From positions 12,859,767 through 12,923,766 of the forward strand of contig OZ059898.1 of the NCBI GenBank assembly GCA_964057225.1: a stretch of DNA of 64,000 nt. The letters are read 5' to 3'. Source of the DNA: Auanema rhodensis (lineage: Eukaryota; Nematoda; Chromadorea; Rhabditida; Rhabditidae). The notes beneath the pieces are model-generated. The model worked only from the letters and a program-made list of their open reading frames with translations. It was not told the DNA's origin and did not search any database. This document shows, in pieces, positions 23,918 to 35,943 of this stretch; positions within the stretch are counted from its first letter, which is position 1; every line of letters begins with the position of its first letter. The position numbers and the translations under genes were made by a program.

Positions 23918-24456
23918 TATGTGGCGAATTGCTGTACACTTTTATCTCAAAGTTTAACCACATGATAAATGGCTGTGTTGTCAATTCGTGATAAAGCTCT
24001 GGATTTGTTGAAACATTGATTGAATGTTTCATTGACAAGATTGATTGAAGAAATAAAATTTGTTTTTCTAGAGGTTTTCTTGTAACTATAAACAAGATAT
24101 AATTTTTAATGTTTCAATTATCATCAATAATCTTTACATTTTTGGATCTTATTTGTATCATTTATATCAAAAAAAAAAATTATTATATTATACATACACA
24201 TAAATAAAAATATGTACTATTACAATTGCACATTTTTATGTTGCTCCACTCTCACGACTCTGCCCTAATGCTAAAACGCGGCAATTAAAATATTCAAATC
24301 TGCCTGAGCATTTGAGCGTTTTATATAAGATTATCTTTTTATTTGTTTATTTAGCGTTATTAAATACTTTTAGTGTTTATTTTATTTTATCTTTGTGATT
24401 GATTTTCAATTTTTTTTAGTATTTACAAGATATATATATATATCTAAAATATTATA
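23918..24456. other. Divergent intergenic region, Ig gene / unknown gene
   Basis: 539 nt, strongly AT-rich, with a 9-fold TA run near 24430-24443. A 69-codon minus frame at 23886-24095 overlaps the true Ig start in another frame and is not coding. No other gene is seen. Confidence 0.4.
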
Positions 24457-25567
24457 ATGGGAAGAAGTAGCATTGCTTCCGAAGCGGAAGTGCGCAAATC
24501 ACGTAATTCTCTTGGACCCGCAATAACTGATAAAGTATTATTTTTTATGATATCCAATCTATTAAACCTAAATTTAGACTAATACTAGAACCAGTATCGA
24601 TGTGTGCTTATCTCCTACAGCCTTAGCAAAAAAGGTATTGCTTGTCAGCTATTTTTAACTATATCAGACGCCTTTGTTTTCAGCTAGATGAAATGAAAGA
24701 TAAGCAATTGGAGAAAAGTGAAGCCGTTATAGTTGAGCTGTCTGGATTTGATAACGTATTTCATGGAATGTGAAACATTAATCTGATGTGATATTTTTAG
24801 AGTCACTATGTTACCACTGAAGAGTATCAGTTACATCGAGAAGCAGTTAAAAAACTTGCTTCAGATCCTAATAATTTTGACGTGTCTGGTAAAACTGAGC
24901 TAAACATTGAGGGTGCAGCTTTAGCAGGTGCTAAACTGTTAGTAGATGAAAATCGTGCTTCTCGTAGACTTTCACGACTGTTAGTTTATTCTTTATATTA
25001 GTTATTTACCTTTATAATTTAGTCTCAAAGAAAGGTGCGGTATTGAAGGTGATGAGGTTTTGTACAAGCCTTTGCCATATCATGGAAACGAAAATGATTC
25101 AGCTAGAGAAGTAGGAATGTATGTCTAATATTTTACTACAAGTGCAAATATGTAACTATTTAGGCTTAGAAATGCTTCAGTAGTTGAGAGTTTTGTCGAC
25201 TATAAGAAGCAATTGGAGTTTAAATCTAATGTGTTACACCACGTTGAGTGCGATATTGGTAAAAAGGAAACAAAATCAGAAGGTCGGATAGCTACTAGAA
25301 AGCAAATAGCACAAGAAAATATGAATCGAAGAAAGCGCAAAGCTAATTCCAGATGGGTTGAAAAAACACCCAAATGTAAAAAAGAAACCAACCCTCTAGA
25401 TTGTAATATGGTAAGAAAAGCTTTTGTATTGAGTTCTTGTACGTTCGTTTCAGATTATTGATAAATATGTATTAGAGGTAGCTTCAGATATTAAAGAATT
25501 CTCGAAGAAACGCCGAAGAATCGCTCCTATTCCTTTCAACCTGGATATACTTGATGATGAACTTTAA
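24457..25567 (+). CDS. Charged, probably nuclear protein of unknown function
   Basis: Not recognised. Eight exons with consistent phases encode about 270 residues: MGRSSIASEAEVRKSRNSLG, a short TNTRTSIDVCLSPTALAKK exon, then a helical, acidic/basic mixed body (LDEMKDKQLEKSEAVIVELSG, YQLHREAVKKLASDPNNF, NIEGAALAGAKLLVDENRASR), a basic patch (ATRKQIAQENMNRRKRKANS) and the C-terminus SKKRRRIAPIPFNLDILDDEL. There is no signal peptide or membrane helix. The clusters RRKRK and KKRRR look like nuclear localisation signals. The N-terminal SRNSLGP and SPTALAKK segments resemble phosphorylation sites. All junctions use GT-AG and the frame never breaks, so the gene is very likely real. Confidence 0.75.
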
Positions 25568-25851
25568 GTTCACTTTCTCCCTTTGAAGTTTGGAATTGTA
25601 CTTCTCAGTTGTCCACCTTCTTGCATGATCTCTTCTTTTAATATATTAATGCCTGTATTCATGCCATTTATTGAGCGATGTCATATTATGTTATTTAATT
25701 AACCTAAGAGTTAATCTCACCATGTATAGAATTAAATTGGGAAGAAAAAACTAAGTTACGTGTATTATCAAACACTAAAACTGCTCAAATTGACACAATA
25801 TTTTTTGCATTGAAACTAATTACACGCATTTGTTATACCCATGTGCTGAAT

Positions 25852-27328
25852 TTATAAAACTTGAATATCTTCCTGATTAATCTGAATACTGTTTTCGTTA
25901 CTGTCTTCAGGTTTTTCTTGATCGTTTTCGAAATCATCTATTAATGCCTAAATGAATTGGAATAAAAGTCTTCATTTGGATTTGTGTTTACCTCTTTTTC
26001 GATATTTCGAAAATGTTGTGCACATCGTACAACTATAACCAAGAACCAGCTATGTATTACACCTGTACAAGCATACATTAAACAAGCTACAGATGATGTT
26101 GATACAACAACTGAAATAAAAAGAACAGTGCTTCATAGCATTGAAGTGATTTACCATCTTTTTGGGACATAGCTAAATTATCAGCTAAAATTTGGACCTT
26201 GTCTGCTAGCCAAATTTCAACTTGTTCACCGTAATATGATCTTGGATTTGCAACCGCAGCCCCATAGAACATGGCCAACAATATACAAAAACTGATTGTA
26301 AGTATCTGTAAAAAGTATTAATTGAAAGCTTAGATGTCTAACTTGTAATCCGGGTTCCACGTTTGTTTTTGTCCGAAATAAGTTTTGTTTTGAAAATGAT
26401 GTAACCCAATTTGATTAGTTGCCTAGCAAAGGCTTACGTCTCAAAAGTAAATATGTTCTTAAAGAGAGTGAGCTCTACTTATCTAGTCATACGACTGACA
26501 AAGTTTACTTTGATGTAATTCAAATGTTTTTTTCGATGATACAAACTTACGAAATATAAGCTTGACCTTTTATGACATCATTAATCAGCTAAACTTCAAA
26601 ACTCACGCTGACGACAGTGAAAGGCTGCAAAAATGCTGGACGACGTCTAGCTACACCGTAAAAGAGGCAAACAACAGAGACTGAGTCAGAAATCAGAAAG
26701 AGCAACTGCCAGTTCCATTCAACCGGAAAATGTGAAATTCAGATTTTCGTAAAGAGAAAGAAAGCTCGAACCTCTTCAGCTTTCAAAGCACGAATACATA
26801 GATTTGATACAATAATTAAAGCATAAAAAAAAGCTACAGCATAAGCACCATTCTGAAAAAAATACTTGAAACATTTAAAACTCCGATAAAATATGAAAAA
26901 CTTCTAGTTCAGTATTGAATTGTTATAGTGAAACACCAGATATAGTCAGTTGACACAAGTCATTAACATATTTGAAATACGCAAACCGTTTCCATTTTCG
27001 ATATATTGAGCGAAGAAGGCGGTTGGTCTTAATCTTCAGAATGCTTTGGTTGCTTTCAATCCAAAAATTTAAGCCAAATTAAGAAGAAGTTTTTCTTATT
27101 TTGATAATTTTTGGGGAAATTAAGAAATTTAAAATTCAAAAAATATATTACCTTAATATCAATTGTTCTACAACAACATCGACTAGGATCTTCTAACGCA
27201 CTATCTGTCTGACTGCATATTTGCTCTTCGTTACAACTCCCAGTCTCAGATCTGTTAATATCAGGTCCCGTATATGAGGAAAACCCATTCTTTTTGGACC
27301 AATTGAGGTGAACAAGCCAGTAGTCCAT
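25852..27328 (-). CDS. LAPTM-like four-pass lysosomal membrane protein
   Basis: Hand-spliced chain starting MDYWLVHLNWSKKNG at 27328. A Ser/Glu/Cys-rich cytosolic head leads to SRCCCRTIDIK, which resembles the CCxCCHVRTGT-type entry of LAPTM4/5 proteins, then hydrophobic segments NGAYAVAFFYALIIVSNLC, WQLLFLISDSVSVVCLFYG, ISFCILLAMFYGAAVANP and VACLMYACTGVIHSWFLVIV, and an acidic tail ending QINQEDIQVL. LAPTM proteins sit in late endosomes/lysosomes and bind ubiquitin ligases and transporters. The family call rests on the cysteine cluster, four helices and overall layout; no PY motif is seen in the tail. It could instead be another small four-pass family. Confidence 0.55.
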
Positions 27329-28487
27329 CAGTGGTACATTACAATAGCCAAATCAACAGAATGATAAAACTATTCTGAAACTGTGAAGCTTAAACAACCA
27401 TATCTATTTAAAAATAACAACAATTTAGGAAATTTCATGAAAAGCTAGGTAATCGACTGGCCGAAGAATATGAGTAGAGCGAAAGTGCGGAGAGACGTGG
27501 GTTGGCCAGTCCGATGACGGCTTTGTGGTCAGTAATTCTGGAAACAAACAGAGGCTCGCAGAAAACGAAAAACTTTCGTTCTCTAAAGCAGCAGAATAAT
27601 AAATATCCTAGAAAACCAACAACTTCCAGAGAAAACAAGTGACCAATTTAAAATCACGAAAAGCTTACCAGTTTTTCTAGTTATTCATCATTTCACAGTT
27701 CTAGAGTGATACATAGAATAGTCTAATACCGAGAATAGTCCAAGAGAAATATTAGTTCTAATTATACACAGCAAAAGGAATAACCGAATATCGAAATATC
27801 AATTTGTTTCAAATTCTGTCTTGCATTAACAAGAAACCCGAGTTCCATTGTTGCCACTGTTCAGAGTTAGAACTAGACTTCGTAACCCATCACACTTAAT
27901 CACTTTAAGTGAAACCAACTGTCAATCCATTGACCTAGAACCCGATGGTCCCATTTCCAAAGTCGTATCACGCTATGGCAAAAGCACATGGTTAACTGCA
28001 ACATTTCCCTATCTCAGTTTACCTTCAGATATATTGCAATTCTTTATGTTTATGCTACAGTTGGACCAGTTTCTAACCAGTTGTCGTTCTATTGAAAATA
28101 CTTTCTGCGTATGAAAAATCTTTTTTTTCTCAAAATCTTGTAGTTTCAATGTTGACGAGTGTTCAAGGACAAAAGGTAACAAGTGGCCACAGTTTTCTCG
28201 CGTTCTTTCTATCTTTCTGTTTATATGTATGTGTGATGATGTTACCCCTTATCAGGCCATGAATTCTATCTGAAAACGATTGGCGGGTTCCCTCTTTACA
28301 TTTCTCGTCGAGTTATCATTCTTTTCATTCGTTACGTTTGCTGTAACGTGTAATGTCGCACAATGTAACTGATTGATCTAGGTAGAAGCCTTTCAACCCG
28401 CTTTCTACTTGTTCATTCTTTTTTTTCTCATTTTCCTAAGAATATGTGTCGTAGGTCGTGTTAATATATGGTGTGATCCTTGATTAG
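27329..28487. other. Divergent intergenic region, LAPTM-like / HACD
   Basis: About 1.16 kb. Two long open frames (27435-27638 minus; 27848-28114 plus) lack domain similarity and splice partners. A short ATG exon, MLTSVQGQK followed by a GTAACA donor at about 28148-28174, could be the 5' exon of HACD but its phase does not fit the next exon. The rest is promoter/UTR-like. Confidence 0.4.
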
Positions 28488-29782
28488 CCAATGGCACTAG
28501 CAATAACCTAGAAGGAATTATAGATAAGCTGGGTACTGGTGGCGGAGAATTCGTTCATAGGACTCGACGATTACTACGTGATCGCGGACCTTCTTCTCTT
28601 CAGGTAATTAAATATTCATTTCTATTAAGTTGGTTTTTTTCTTTACAGTTCGTAGGGGATTCAATCATGAAAACATCACAACTTTATCTTGCTATCTATA
28701 ACTTTGTCCAAGTTATTGGGTAATATTCAAATTTCTTATATAAAGTTTTGAAAATTTTGTTTAAGATGGGGTTATATTCTTGGAAAAACTCTATGCGGAT
28801 TATCTGAAGGAAAAAGCTGGCCAGCTCTTTGGACTAGCGTTGAAACCGCTGTTAAAATTTTCCAAACTGCTGCTATTCTCGAGGTATATGACATTTTTAA
28901 TTGTATTTTTATTTTTTCCTATTGGTTTTTCTAATATATAATCATAATTATAAAAAAGCTTTTGTATATATTGAAAAAAAATGAACATGAAGCATATGAT
29001 AGCATGCTTAATATTAAAAGATAAGCTTGCAATTATCGTTTTCCCAATATTAATCGAATAATTTTGCAAACAAATTTTTGTATTGGTATGCTTTTTTGAA
29101 ATTGAAATTTTAGGTTTTGCATTCTATTACTGGAATTGTCCGTTCACCGTTTGGAACTACTTTAATGCAAATTACTAGCCGTGTTATGCTCGTTTGGCCT
29201 ATTCTCCATACATGTGCTACTGTAAGTTTAAACGCTCCTCTAATTCTGTAATTAATGTTTTATTCAGGCATCTCAAAGCGTTGGAGTTCCCCTTCTTCTT
29301 ATTGCTTGGTCTATCACTGAGGTCATTAGATATTCCTTCTATGCTTTGAACTTGTTCGATGCTGTTCCTCATTTCATCATTTTCTTGAGGTAATTACTTA
29401 TCGCTTCATTTTTACAATATAATGTTTTATAGATACACTACCTTCATTGTTCTGTATCCAATGGGTGTTTCTGGAGAACTTCTTACTCTTTTCGGAGCTC
29501 TTCCTGAGGTTTTTTATTGTTTGGTACTTTAGTATTATGTTCAAACTACAATTATAGGTTGCTGAGAAGAAATATTATACTTTGGAGATGCCTAACGCTT
29601 TGAATATTGGAATCAGTTTCTGGTGGGTGCTGGTCATCGCTTCTCTTACTTACATCCCAGGTTTGATTTTTTTCAACTTTGTTTTATGATTTCTGTACTT
29701 CTCTCTAGGATTCCCCCAACTCTATTTCTACATGTTTGCCCAAAGAGCTAAGGTCTTGGGTCCACAAAAGAAGAAGGATTAA
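28488..29782 (+). CDS. HACD: 3-hydroxyacyl-CoA dehydratase (HACD/PHS1)
   Basis: Third enzyme of the ER very-long-chain fatty acid elongation cycle, removing water from 3-hydroxyacyl-CoA. Six-pass membrane protein; seen: [84 protein letters not shown] and [17 protein letters not shown], ending GPQKKKD, a lysine-rich ER-retention-like tail. In YPMGVSGE the Tyr and the Glu seven residues later are the catalytic pair of the family. The first listed exon starts after a TGATTAG acceptor and reads [16 protein letters not shown], without an ATG; the start codon is upstream and unresolved, or the protein starts at MKTSQLYL in the next exon. One intron (about 28885-29113) is long for this locus. Confidence 0.9.
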
Positions 29783-29826
29783 TTTATACCGGTATTTATA
29801 CATGATAGTCTTTTATTTTATTTGTT

Positions 29827-29832
29827 AATAAA
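29827..29832 (+). terminator. Poly(A) signal AATAAA of HACD
   Basis: AATAAA 45 nt past the HACD stop codon in T-rich DNA, just before the convergent chemoreceptor gene whose stop is at 29899. Confidence 0.6.
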
Positions 29833-29898
29833 TATATTTTTACATTGTTTATATGCAACATTGTGAAGTTGTGCTCTTATATTCATGCCTACATTTCT

Positions 29899-30737
29899 TT
29901 AAAAGGCTTGTGATGTTGTATAATGAGTAGCTTTATCACCGTTGCTGTGTGCTGGAATTATCTTCTTCGACCGCAGTAGAACAGTTCTGATACACACGTT
30001 ATAAGGCTTGACGAAATATATAGTAACCAAAGGGCTTATTACAGGATGGAAGCTGTAAGATTCAAGATTGTGCTCGTTAAAGAACCGTTAGATCTTACCT
30101 AAATAGAGTATAAACTAAATATTCTATAATAGTGAAGTTAATAAGCTCCAAATGATATAAAAAATATATAGTAATAGGTGGAAATATACAGAATAGTGGT
30201 ATTGAAGCTTGAATCGTAATAGCTTTAAGCAGTTTTCGGTGGCCTTTGATTGTTGGTGCTTTCATGATCTGAACACGTTCGATCAACGTTAAACTAACGA
30301 AGAAATTTTTACCGAATGATTCTTTGTAAGAAAATCTTGAATTTTACGATAGAAGTATATTACGAGAACATAAATTGGAAACATAGGTAAAACTATACTA
30401 GCAAGTACTATGAAAGTCGTTGGTTCAGTTATCATGTTATTTCCAGAAACAACGTAGCCACTCAAGTTGTAAGCAGGTTTGTTAACGATCAAAGCTTTCA
30501 TGATTTCTACTGGAGGTGTTTCCGAAAAGATGAATAGAATCTGTAATAATGAGATTTCACTCGAAGGTAAGATTATGTCATTTTTGATTTTTGATTGTTT
30601 CATTTTTAACTTTGGATGACAATGAAAAATTATATGATTTTTGTGAAGTCGTGAGTAGGCTTTGAAACTAATTGGAATTTGAGGTGTCAAGAGAGAGGAA
30701 TTCAGAGAGAAAAAGAGAAAGAGAGAGAGAGGAACTC

Positions 30738-30794
<57 letters not shown>

Positions 30795-31493
30795 ACGAGA
30801 GAGAGAGAGAGAAAGGGAGAAAGAGAGAGAGAGATTGTAACGAATAGGTATTCAAATAAAAATTCTTTTATCAATACATAAACTCTGATTTTGAAATTAC
30901 TTACATGTTGTGCTAGAGCTATTAACCATAAACAGCCACATATAAGAACACACTTGTGAACTCGAGGCATTGAATTTTTCAGTATATAGTATCGAAAACC
31001 AAAAGATAGAGGAAACGATAAAAATGAGTAAAACAGAGCATGAAGCTGAAACATTTATAATGAGCAAGTTGGAAAGTGTTTGATATAACTGGCCATAACA
31101 CAATATACTAAATATCCATAATGTGCTCCAAAGTGTCGTATTGGTCCTAGAGTTATATAAGCAAAAGCAAACTTATTTGGAATGATTCTGAAAAATATTA
31201 CAAAGTTTTTATAAAACATCATGATATAGCGAGCCTTATTTGAGCTAAAGTTGTTGCTAAAGAGAATATAAGATCACCAAGTGCTACGTTCAAAAGAAAA
31301 ATTCTGAAACGAAAGAGTTTGAGATAAACTTAAAAATTAGTCCGGATACATACCTATATACTTTGAGAGTTCTAGGAGACCGAGTAAGAATAAGAAGAAT
31401 TAATGCAATATTGAAAGTAATACCACATATTCCTGTGCACCAATATATAGAAGAGAAGAGAAAATCATAGGAAGTCCATTCATGTTTATCCAT
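29899..31493 (-). CDS. Nematode chemoreceptor, serpentine class D (srd)-like GPCR
   Basis: Seven-pass receptor probably placed in sensory cilia. Exons in order: MDKHEWTSYDFLFSSIYW with TM1 GITFNIALILLIL, SPRTLKVYR; FLLNVALGDLIFSLATTLAQ (TM2); FAFAYITLGPIRHFGAHYGY (TM3); LHALFYSFLSFPLSFGFRYY; KCVLICGCLWLIALAQH (TM4); ILFIFSETPP and TTFIVLASIVLPMFPIYVLV (TM5); GHRKLLKAITIQASIPLFCI (TM6 start); and SFHPVISPLVTIYFVKPYN (TM7). The HRxLLKAxTIQAxIPL and PLxTIYFVKPY motifs are typical of the srd/srh/str superfamily, closest to srd. The last exon (about 29899-30064) was found by phase after a 45-nt intron. A 356-nt intron (30544-30899) carries the GA microsatellite. It appears intact. Confidence 0.85.
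30680..30836 (+). repeat. (GA)n microsatellite inside chemoreceptor intron
   Basis: Imperfect GA repeat of about 155 bp with occasional AA and AC breaks. It produces false low-complexity frames (ERERER on plus, SLSLSL on minus). It sits in an intron of the srd-like gene, whose exons flank it in frame. Confidence 0.9.
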
Positions 31494-33086
31494 TTTTGAA
31501 TAATCTGTAAGTGATCTTTATTCAGTTTGAAATTCAGTGGAAGGCGTAGAATAAGATGATCGAACATGAGAAATTGTGTGGAACATGTAAAGTTTTTCAG
31601 GTGATTTCGAGAGAGAACATGAATATATGCAAGAGCGATAAACTGCTGTAAACATTCGTCTAAGTGTTCAGAATAATGTGTGATGAGACTGTTTCAATTA
31701 GTGAAATTGTATTTGGTTTCAAATGAATGAAGAATAATCAGGAACAATATGTAGTAGTGTTATTAGAACGGCAGAAACAAGAAGATATGACATGGAACAC
31801 GATTCGAATGAATGTAGGCAGGCTTGGCCAAATTAAGAACTTAATCAGATAAACTTTGCCGTTTTTCTGAAATTACCTCGAGGTATGTAAGATCATTACA
31901 TATACGGAAAATGAATCAAATTCAATAGTTTGACTATATCAACGAAACGTCAAACAACATAGTATATACATTCATGAGCTATGGTGAAACAACTGTCGAA
32001 TTAGGTAAACATCTTGTAAATTACAGATTTCAGACAGATATTTATTTTCTATTTCATATTAGGTAACCAGAAAATACTATATTTTTAATATTAATAAAGT
32101 AGTACCAAGGAAAAAAGAGAATGATAATTATCTATGAATGGTATATTCACATATATATATATAAGATTTGAATATGACTGAAGAGAATATTGTTATAGAG
32201 CTTGTGGTGTAATCAAACAAGCCTTAATTGCATGAAATGATACTGGATATTATGCTGTAACTCTGTATAGTAATAGGAAACTAATGTTATTTGCACGCAA
32301 CTCCCATTTTCCTTAATCTTGATAATTCGTTAAATGTGTCTCCAGTTGACGGTAGGGCGAATTGAGCTTTGTTTTCAATTTGAACTTATTTTATGATATA
32401 ACACATCCAATTAATTTGTTCTTTAGAATAGTTCTCTTTATTAGGTGAGGGACAGAGAAGTTTGCATCAGATGATGATAATCTGAAATCTTTTCTATAGA
32501 TATTTACTCATGTGCTTAAATATATTCAAAATGAGCTTATATTGAAAGTTGTCACAAGCAGCCGTTGTATTTCTATTCAGATTCATTTAAAAGTGGAATA
32601 TTTTTTCAGGAACACGTGAGTGATTGCTCAAAACTGCTCTTTTGCACAAAATGCAAAGTTGCTTTCAAGGAAATGCGATATAAACTATATATTACTTGCT
32701 ACCACATTTGCTTTTGTACATCAGAAATGCTTCTATTCAATGATTTGAACTGAACATATAATTTTTCAAGAATATTGAAGTTTTAGCTGAGGAATTATAA
32801 GGATTCACTTGATTGATTATACCAAATAAACATATGAAATTCTATTATATTTATTATTTTTCAAGTTGAAATTCGTTGTCAAGACAGCCGCAACGCTATC
32901 AAACAATCGGGCATCGTCAAAATCTGAGGAAATATATGAATGTGTGTGAGCATATATACATATATATTCTATCATCTAAACAGTATAATTCAAAAACACA
33001 ACAACAACTATTTATCTTATATTCTTCTGTTATAATATTAAATTTTATTTTATTTTAAATGTTATGAAGAGGCAAGGATATACTTA
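31494..33086. other. Gene-free interval upstream of two membrane-protein genes
   Basis: 1.6 kb between the divergent srd-like and orphan membrane-protein genes. Small frames at 32565-32753 and 32876-33058 show no domain. A possible first exon for the orphan gene could lie in 32800-33060 but every frame joining it meets a stop. Otherwise nothing is seen. Confidence 0.4.
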
Positions 33087-35112
33087 ATGTGCACTGTCGG
33101 CAGTTTAGGTACTCCCTTGTGTTTACCAAATGAGTGGACACCATCAATTTTCCTATTAAAATCATTAAGTATCGGTAAGATTATCCAATTATTTCTTTTT
33201 AATCAGTTCTTATATTTATCTCAATAATATTATTTTTAAAATGAAAACGATTCAAATTGTATTGAAACTGTACAATACTAATTGGCTATAACAAAAAGTT
33301 TTCAGGAACAGCTCTTTCTGACCTCATACTTGTAATTAAAAGTTCATTGATATGCACTTTCTGGTTATTAACATTGCGTATTCATAATGATTTTTCTAAA
33401 AACTTTGCAAGCATAGTGTGTTTACCAATTACTGTAGAAGTGATCATGCATTTCATGATTAGTTTAATTGAGGTTATATGGTATTTCCCGGATATGAATT
33501 TGTGAGTTTTAAGCAAAATAATTTACCGAAAATGCTATTTTTTCGGCCAATGTTCATTGAAGAGATGAAATAAATTGATTATTCTATTTATAGATTGGAA
33601 ACATTATATGAAATACATGAACAACTTGAAGTTATAATTAGGCGAATTTTTATATTTTGTCTTCTATTATTCATATCGTTTTTAATTCTATCAGTATATC
33701 AACATCTTTTATCAAAACGTGTATATTCAATGTAATAATTTGAAAATATATCCATTTTCCTTAACAAAATAATTGTTTTCAGAAGCTTTATGGTGGCCGG
33801 CTTACTTGCAACATCATATGATATCACTAAATATGAATTGGCTATATCAAATTATTCAATAGAATACATAACTTATTATTTTAATATTCTCATTGCGGCG
33901 TTATATGGGTGTTCTTTCATGATGGTAAATTTGAATAATGTTCAATACGATCAAATATATTTTAAATTATATATATATAGGCTGTACCTATTTTGTTATT
34001 TAAAAAAAGTTCTTCAAATGATGTTAAAATAAGAAAAGATATACTTGGTTGGACAATGTCATTTATATGCTTCATGCCGTTATCACTTTTGGATTTTTGT
34101 AAGTTATATTATAATAGACACTAATTTGTATAATATATAATATAATATATAAACAAATGTGTTAATATTGATTTCGTTGTTTGTATTCAAACTAAACTAC
34201 AAATTTAATTTTAAATCAAACAAATACACATATACATATAGTCATACTATATAAATAGAAATATATATTAAATTTATTTATATATAAATCAAAAAGTTAT
34301 AATAATATATAATAATTAAACTTTTTTTTAATGAAATACATATGTGCAACCGCTCTTTTCATTTAAAATCCTATCAATAAAAAAATATTTTTATGCTAAT
34401 TAGTCAATAGTGAATTTTACCGCATTCCTATAATGATAATCCAGTCAACTATAGTTTACCGTATCTTTAAATTATTCTTTTATTAATTCGTAGAAATAAA
34501 ATTGTATTTTGAGAAGAATAAAACTATATACATATAGCACATAGTATATAGTATATAATTCTGATTTTGATCGAAACATAAAAGGAAGTACTGTTCAATG
34601 CTTAAAAATACAGAAAAATAACAATATGATATATATTATTAACGAGAATGTTTAATTTATTGAGTATTTAATTAATATTTACATAGCTATTTTTATAAGT
34701 ATTTTGTTTTGTTTCAGATAGCACATTACATTGGGATTATGTAAGATGTATCCAAAAATTATCACCTCCCTTTATCATCTTAACTATATTAACATGTTTA
34801 CCAGCATATCGGTAAAACATTTTTGATATATATTTATGATGGAGGTTGAAATCTAAATATTTCAGATCAGTTTTACGCTTTATGATTTGTTCTCCAACGT
34901 TTCAAACATCGCAAAAAATTTTGCCCGAAATAGTAGTTGAAAAGCCAATTTCAAATACTCGTCCAATAATCATTTATCCAAATGAAATAGAAGTTGATCG
35001 TTCAAATATGAGTTTAGAGAATGCTAATAAGAATGTTATGTATTCATATTTACAAGATAATCAAGTAATTCCTAAGAATTCATTAATATATCATATTAAA
35101 GTTGTTGAATAA
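33087..35112 (+). CDS. Orphan multi-pass membrane protein, GPCR-like
   Basis: Not assigned to a family. Six or seven exons with matching phases encode about 370 residues. Hydrophobic segments: FLLKSLSIGTALSDLILVIK with SLICTFWLLTL, CLPITVEVIMHFMISLIEVI, RIFIFCLLLFISFLILSV, YYFNILIAALYGCSFMM, LGWTMSFICFMPLSLLDF and FIILTILTCLPAYRSVL, then a polar tail ending SLIYHIKVVE. The LSDLILV and CLPAYR strings resemble TM2 and TM7 of nematode peptide/chemoreceptor GPCRs, but no DRY-type motif is visible and TM1 is missing at the chosen start (33087), so the first exon may be upstream. One intron (34099-34717, 619 nt) is very AT-rich. No signs of decay. Confidence 0.6.
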
Positions 35113-35525
35113 AATGTGCCTTTTGGAATAGTTAAAATCTAATAATAGTAATTTTGTGTAGTTTTTCAAAGATTTTCAACTGTCTTCATTAACGATTGTT
35201 TTCATTGTTTTCATTTTTTTTCAGAATATTCTCTTATTTTTTACTTTCTAAACTTGTTTCTTCCACTAAACTAGTTTGATTGTTAGCATGATGAATGAAA
35301 ATTCGTTACTCAAGTGAGCCTAGTAACCTTCTCCTTTAAGAAAAGAAAGATTGTACATTATCAAGAATATTTGTATCATAAATAATTCGTATAAAGTTTT
35401 AAAAGTTATGTTTATGTTTTTTTTCTTTTTTTTCAAAACACCAAAAAACGACGTCTGTAGCCATTTGAATTTTCTGTGTTCAACATCAAACCATCTGTCC
35501 ATTCTCTAAACTTTATCAACTTATT
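35113..35525. other. Intergenic, no gene seen
   Basis: 413 nt of AT-rich DNA. A minus frame at 35320-35502 has a lysine run from a poly-T tract and no domain. It probably holds the 3' UTR of the orphan membrane protein and the promoter of the small membrane protein. Confidence 0.4.
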
Positions 35526-35681
35526 ATGGACATTGAAGCTGGAAAAGTGCTACAGCATAACCCGCATGAGTTGGCTAACCGATTTGCTTTCGCCACATTC
35601 ATTATGCTTATGTTGTTTGGGATCTTTTTGACCTACGTCATGTTTTGTAGAGCAAAAGATTTAGAAAAGGTTGCGTTGTAG
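35526..35681 (+). CDS. Small single-pass membrane protein, 51 residues
   Basis: An uninterrupted frame MDIEAGKVLQHNPHELANRF followed by one strong transmembrane helix (ATFIMLMLFGIFLTYVMFC) and a short charged tail RAKDLEKVAL. The polar, helix-friendly N-terminus, single C-terminal-half helix and size are those of regulatory micropeptides (sarcolamban/phospholamban-like layout), but no sequence match is claimed. Just past the stop, AG|GTAAAATT ... TTTTTCAG at about 35687-35782 looks like a 3'-UTR intron, supporting a transcribed gene. It could be chance; confidence is moderate. Confidence 0.45.
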   Translation: MDIEAGKVLQHNPHELANRFAFATFIMLMLFGIFLTYVMFCRAKDLEKVAL

Positions 35682-35943
35682 TTATCAGGTAAAATTTTCT
35701 TGTAACTTTGAAACTTGATTTTCAAACTTATTCCAAGTTTTTATATAACATTGGAAGCTAACTTAATTGTTTTCTTTTTCAGAAATCTTCATATATATGG
35801 CAGTTATAGTATTCGGAAATATATAATTTCATTTTTAATCTTTTTAATTGTATTTTCTTTGTTAATATGTTATGTATAATAATATTCTTTTTGTAAATGG
35901 CTAGTATATTTGAAATGAACTTTTGTGAATTTCAGAAGAAATT

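Noticed and set aside
27435-27638. Minus-strand frame with a signal-peptide-like start
   Set aside because: Not followed by any exon in phase and not linked to the LAPTM-like gene, whose start is well placed at 27328.
27848-28114. 88-codon plus-strand frame between the LAPTM-like and HACD genes
   Set aside because: No domain, no splice partner and an amino-acid mix without clear conservation; possibly 5' UTR or promoter of HACD.
30668-31054. 128-residue minus frame with long SLSLSL tail
   Set aside because: Half is a real chemoreceptor exon and the rest is translation of the GA microsatellite in the intron.
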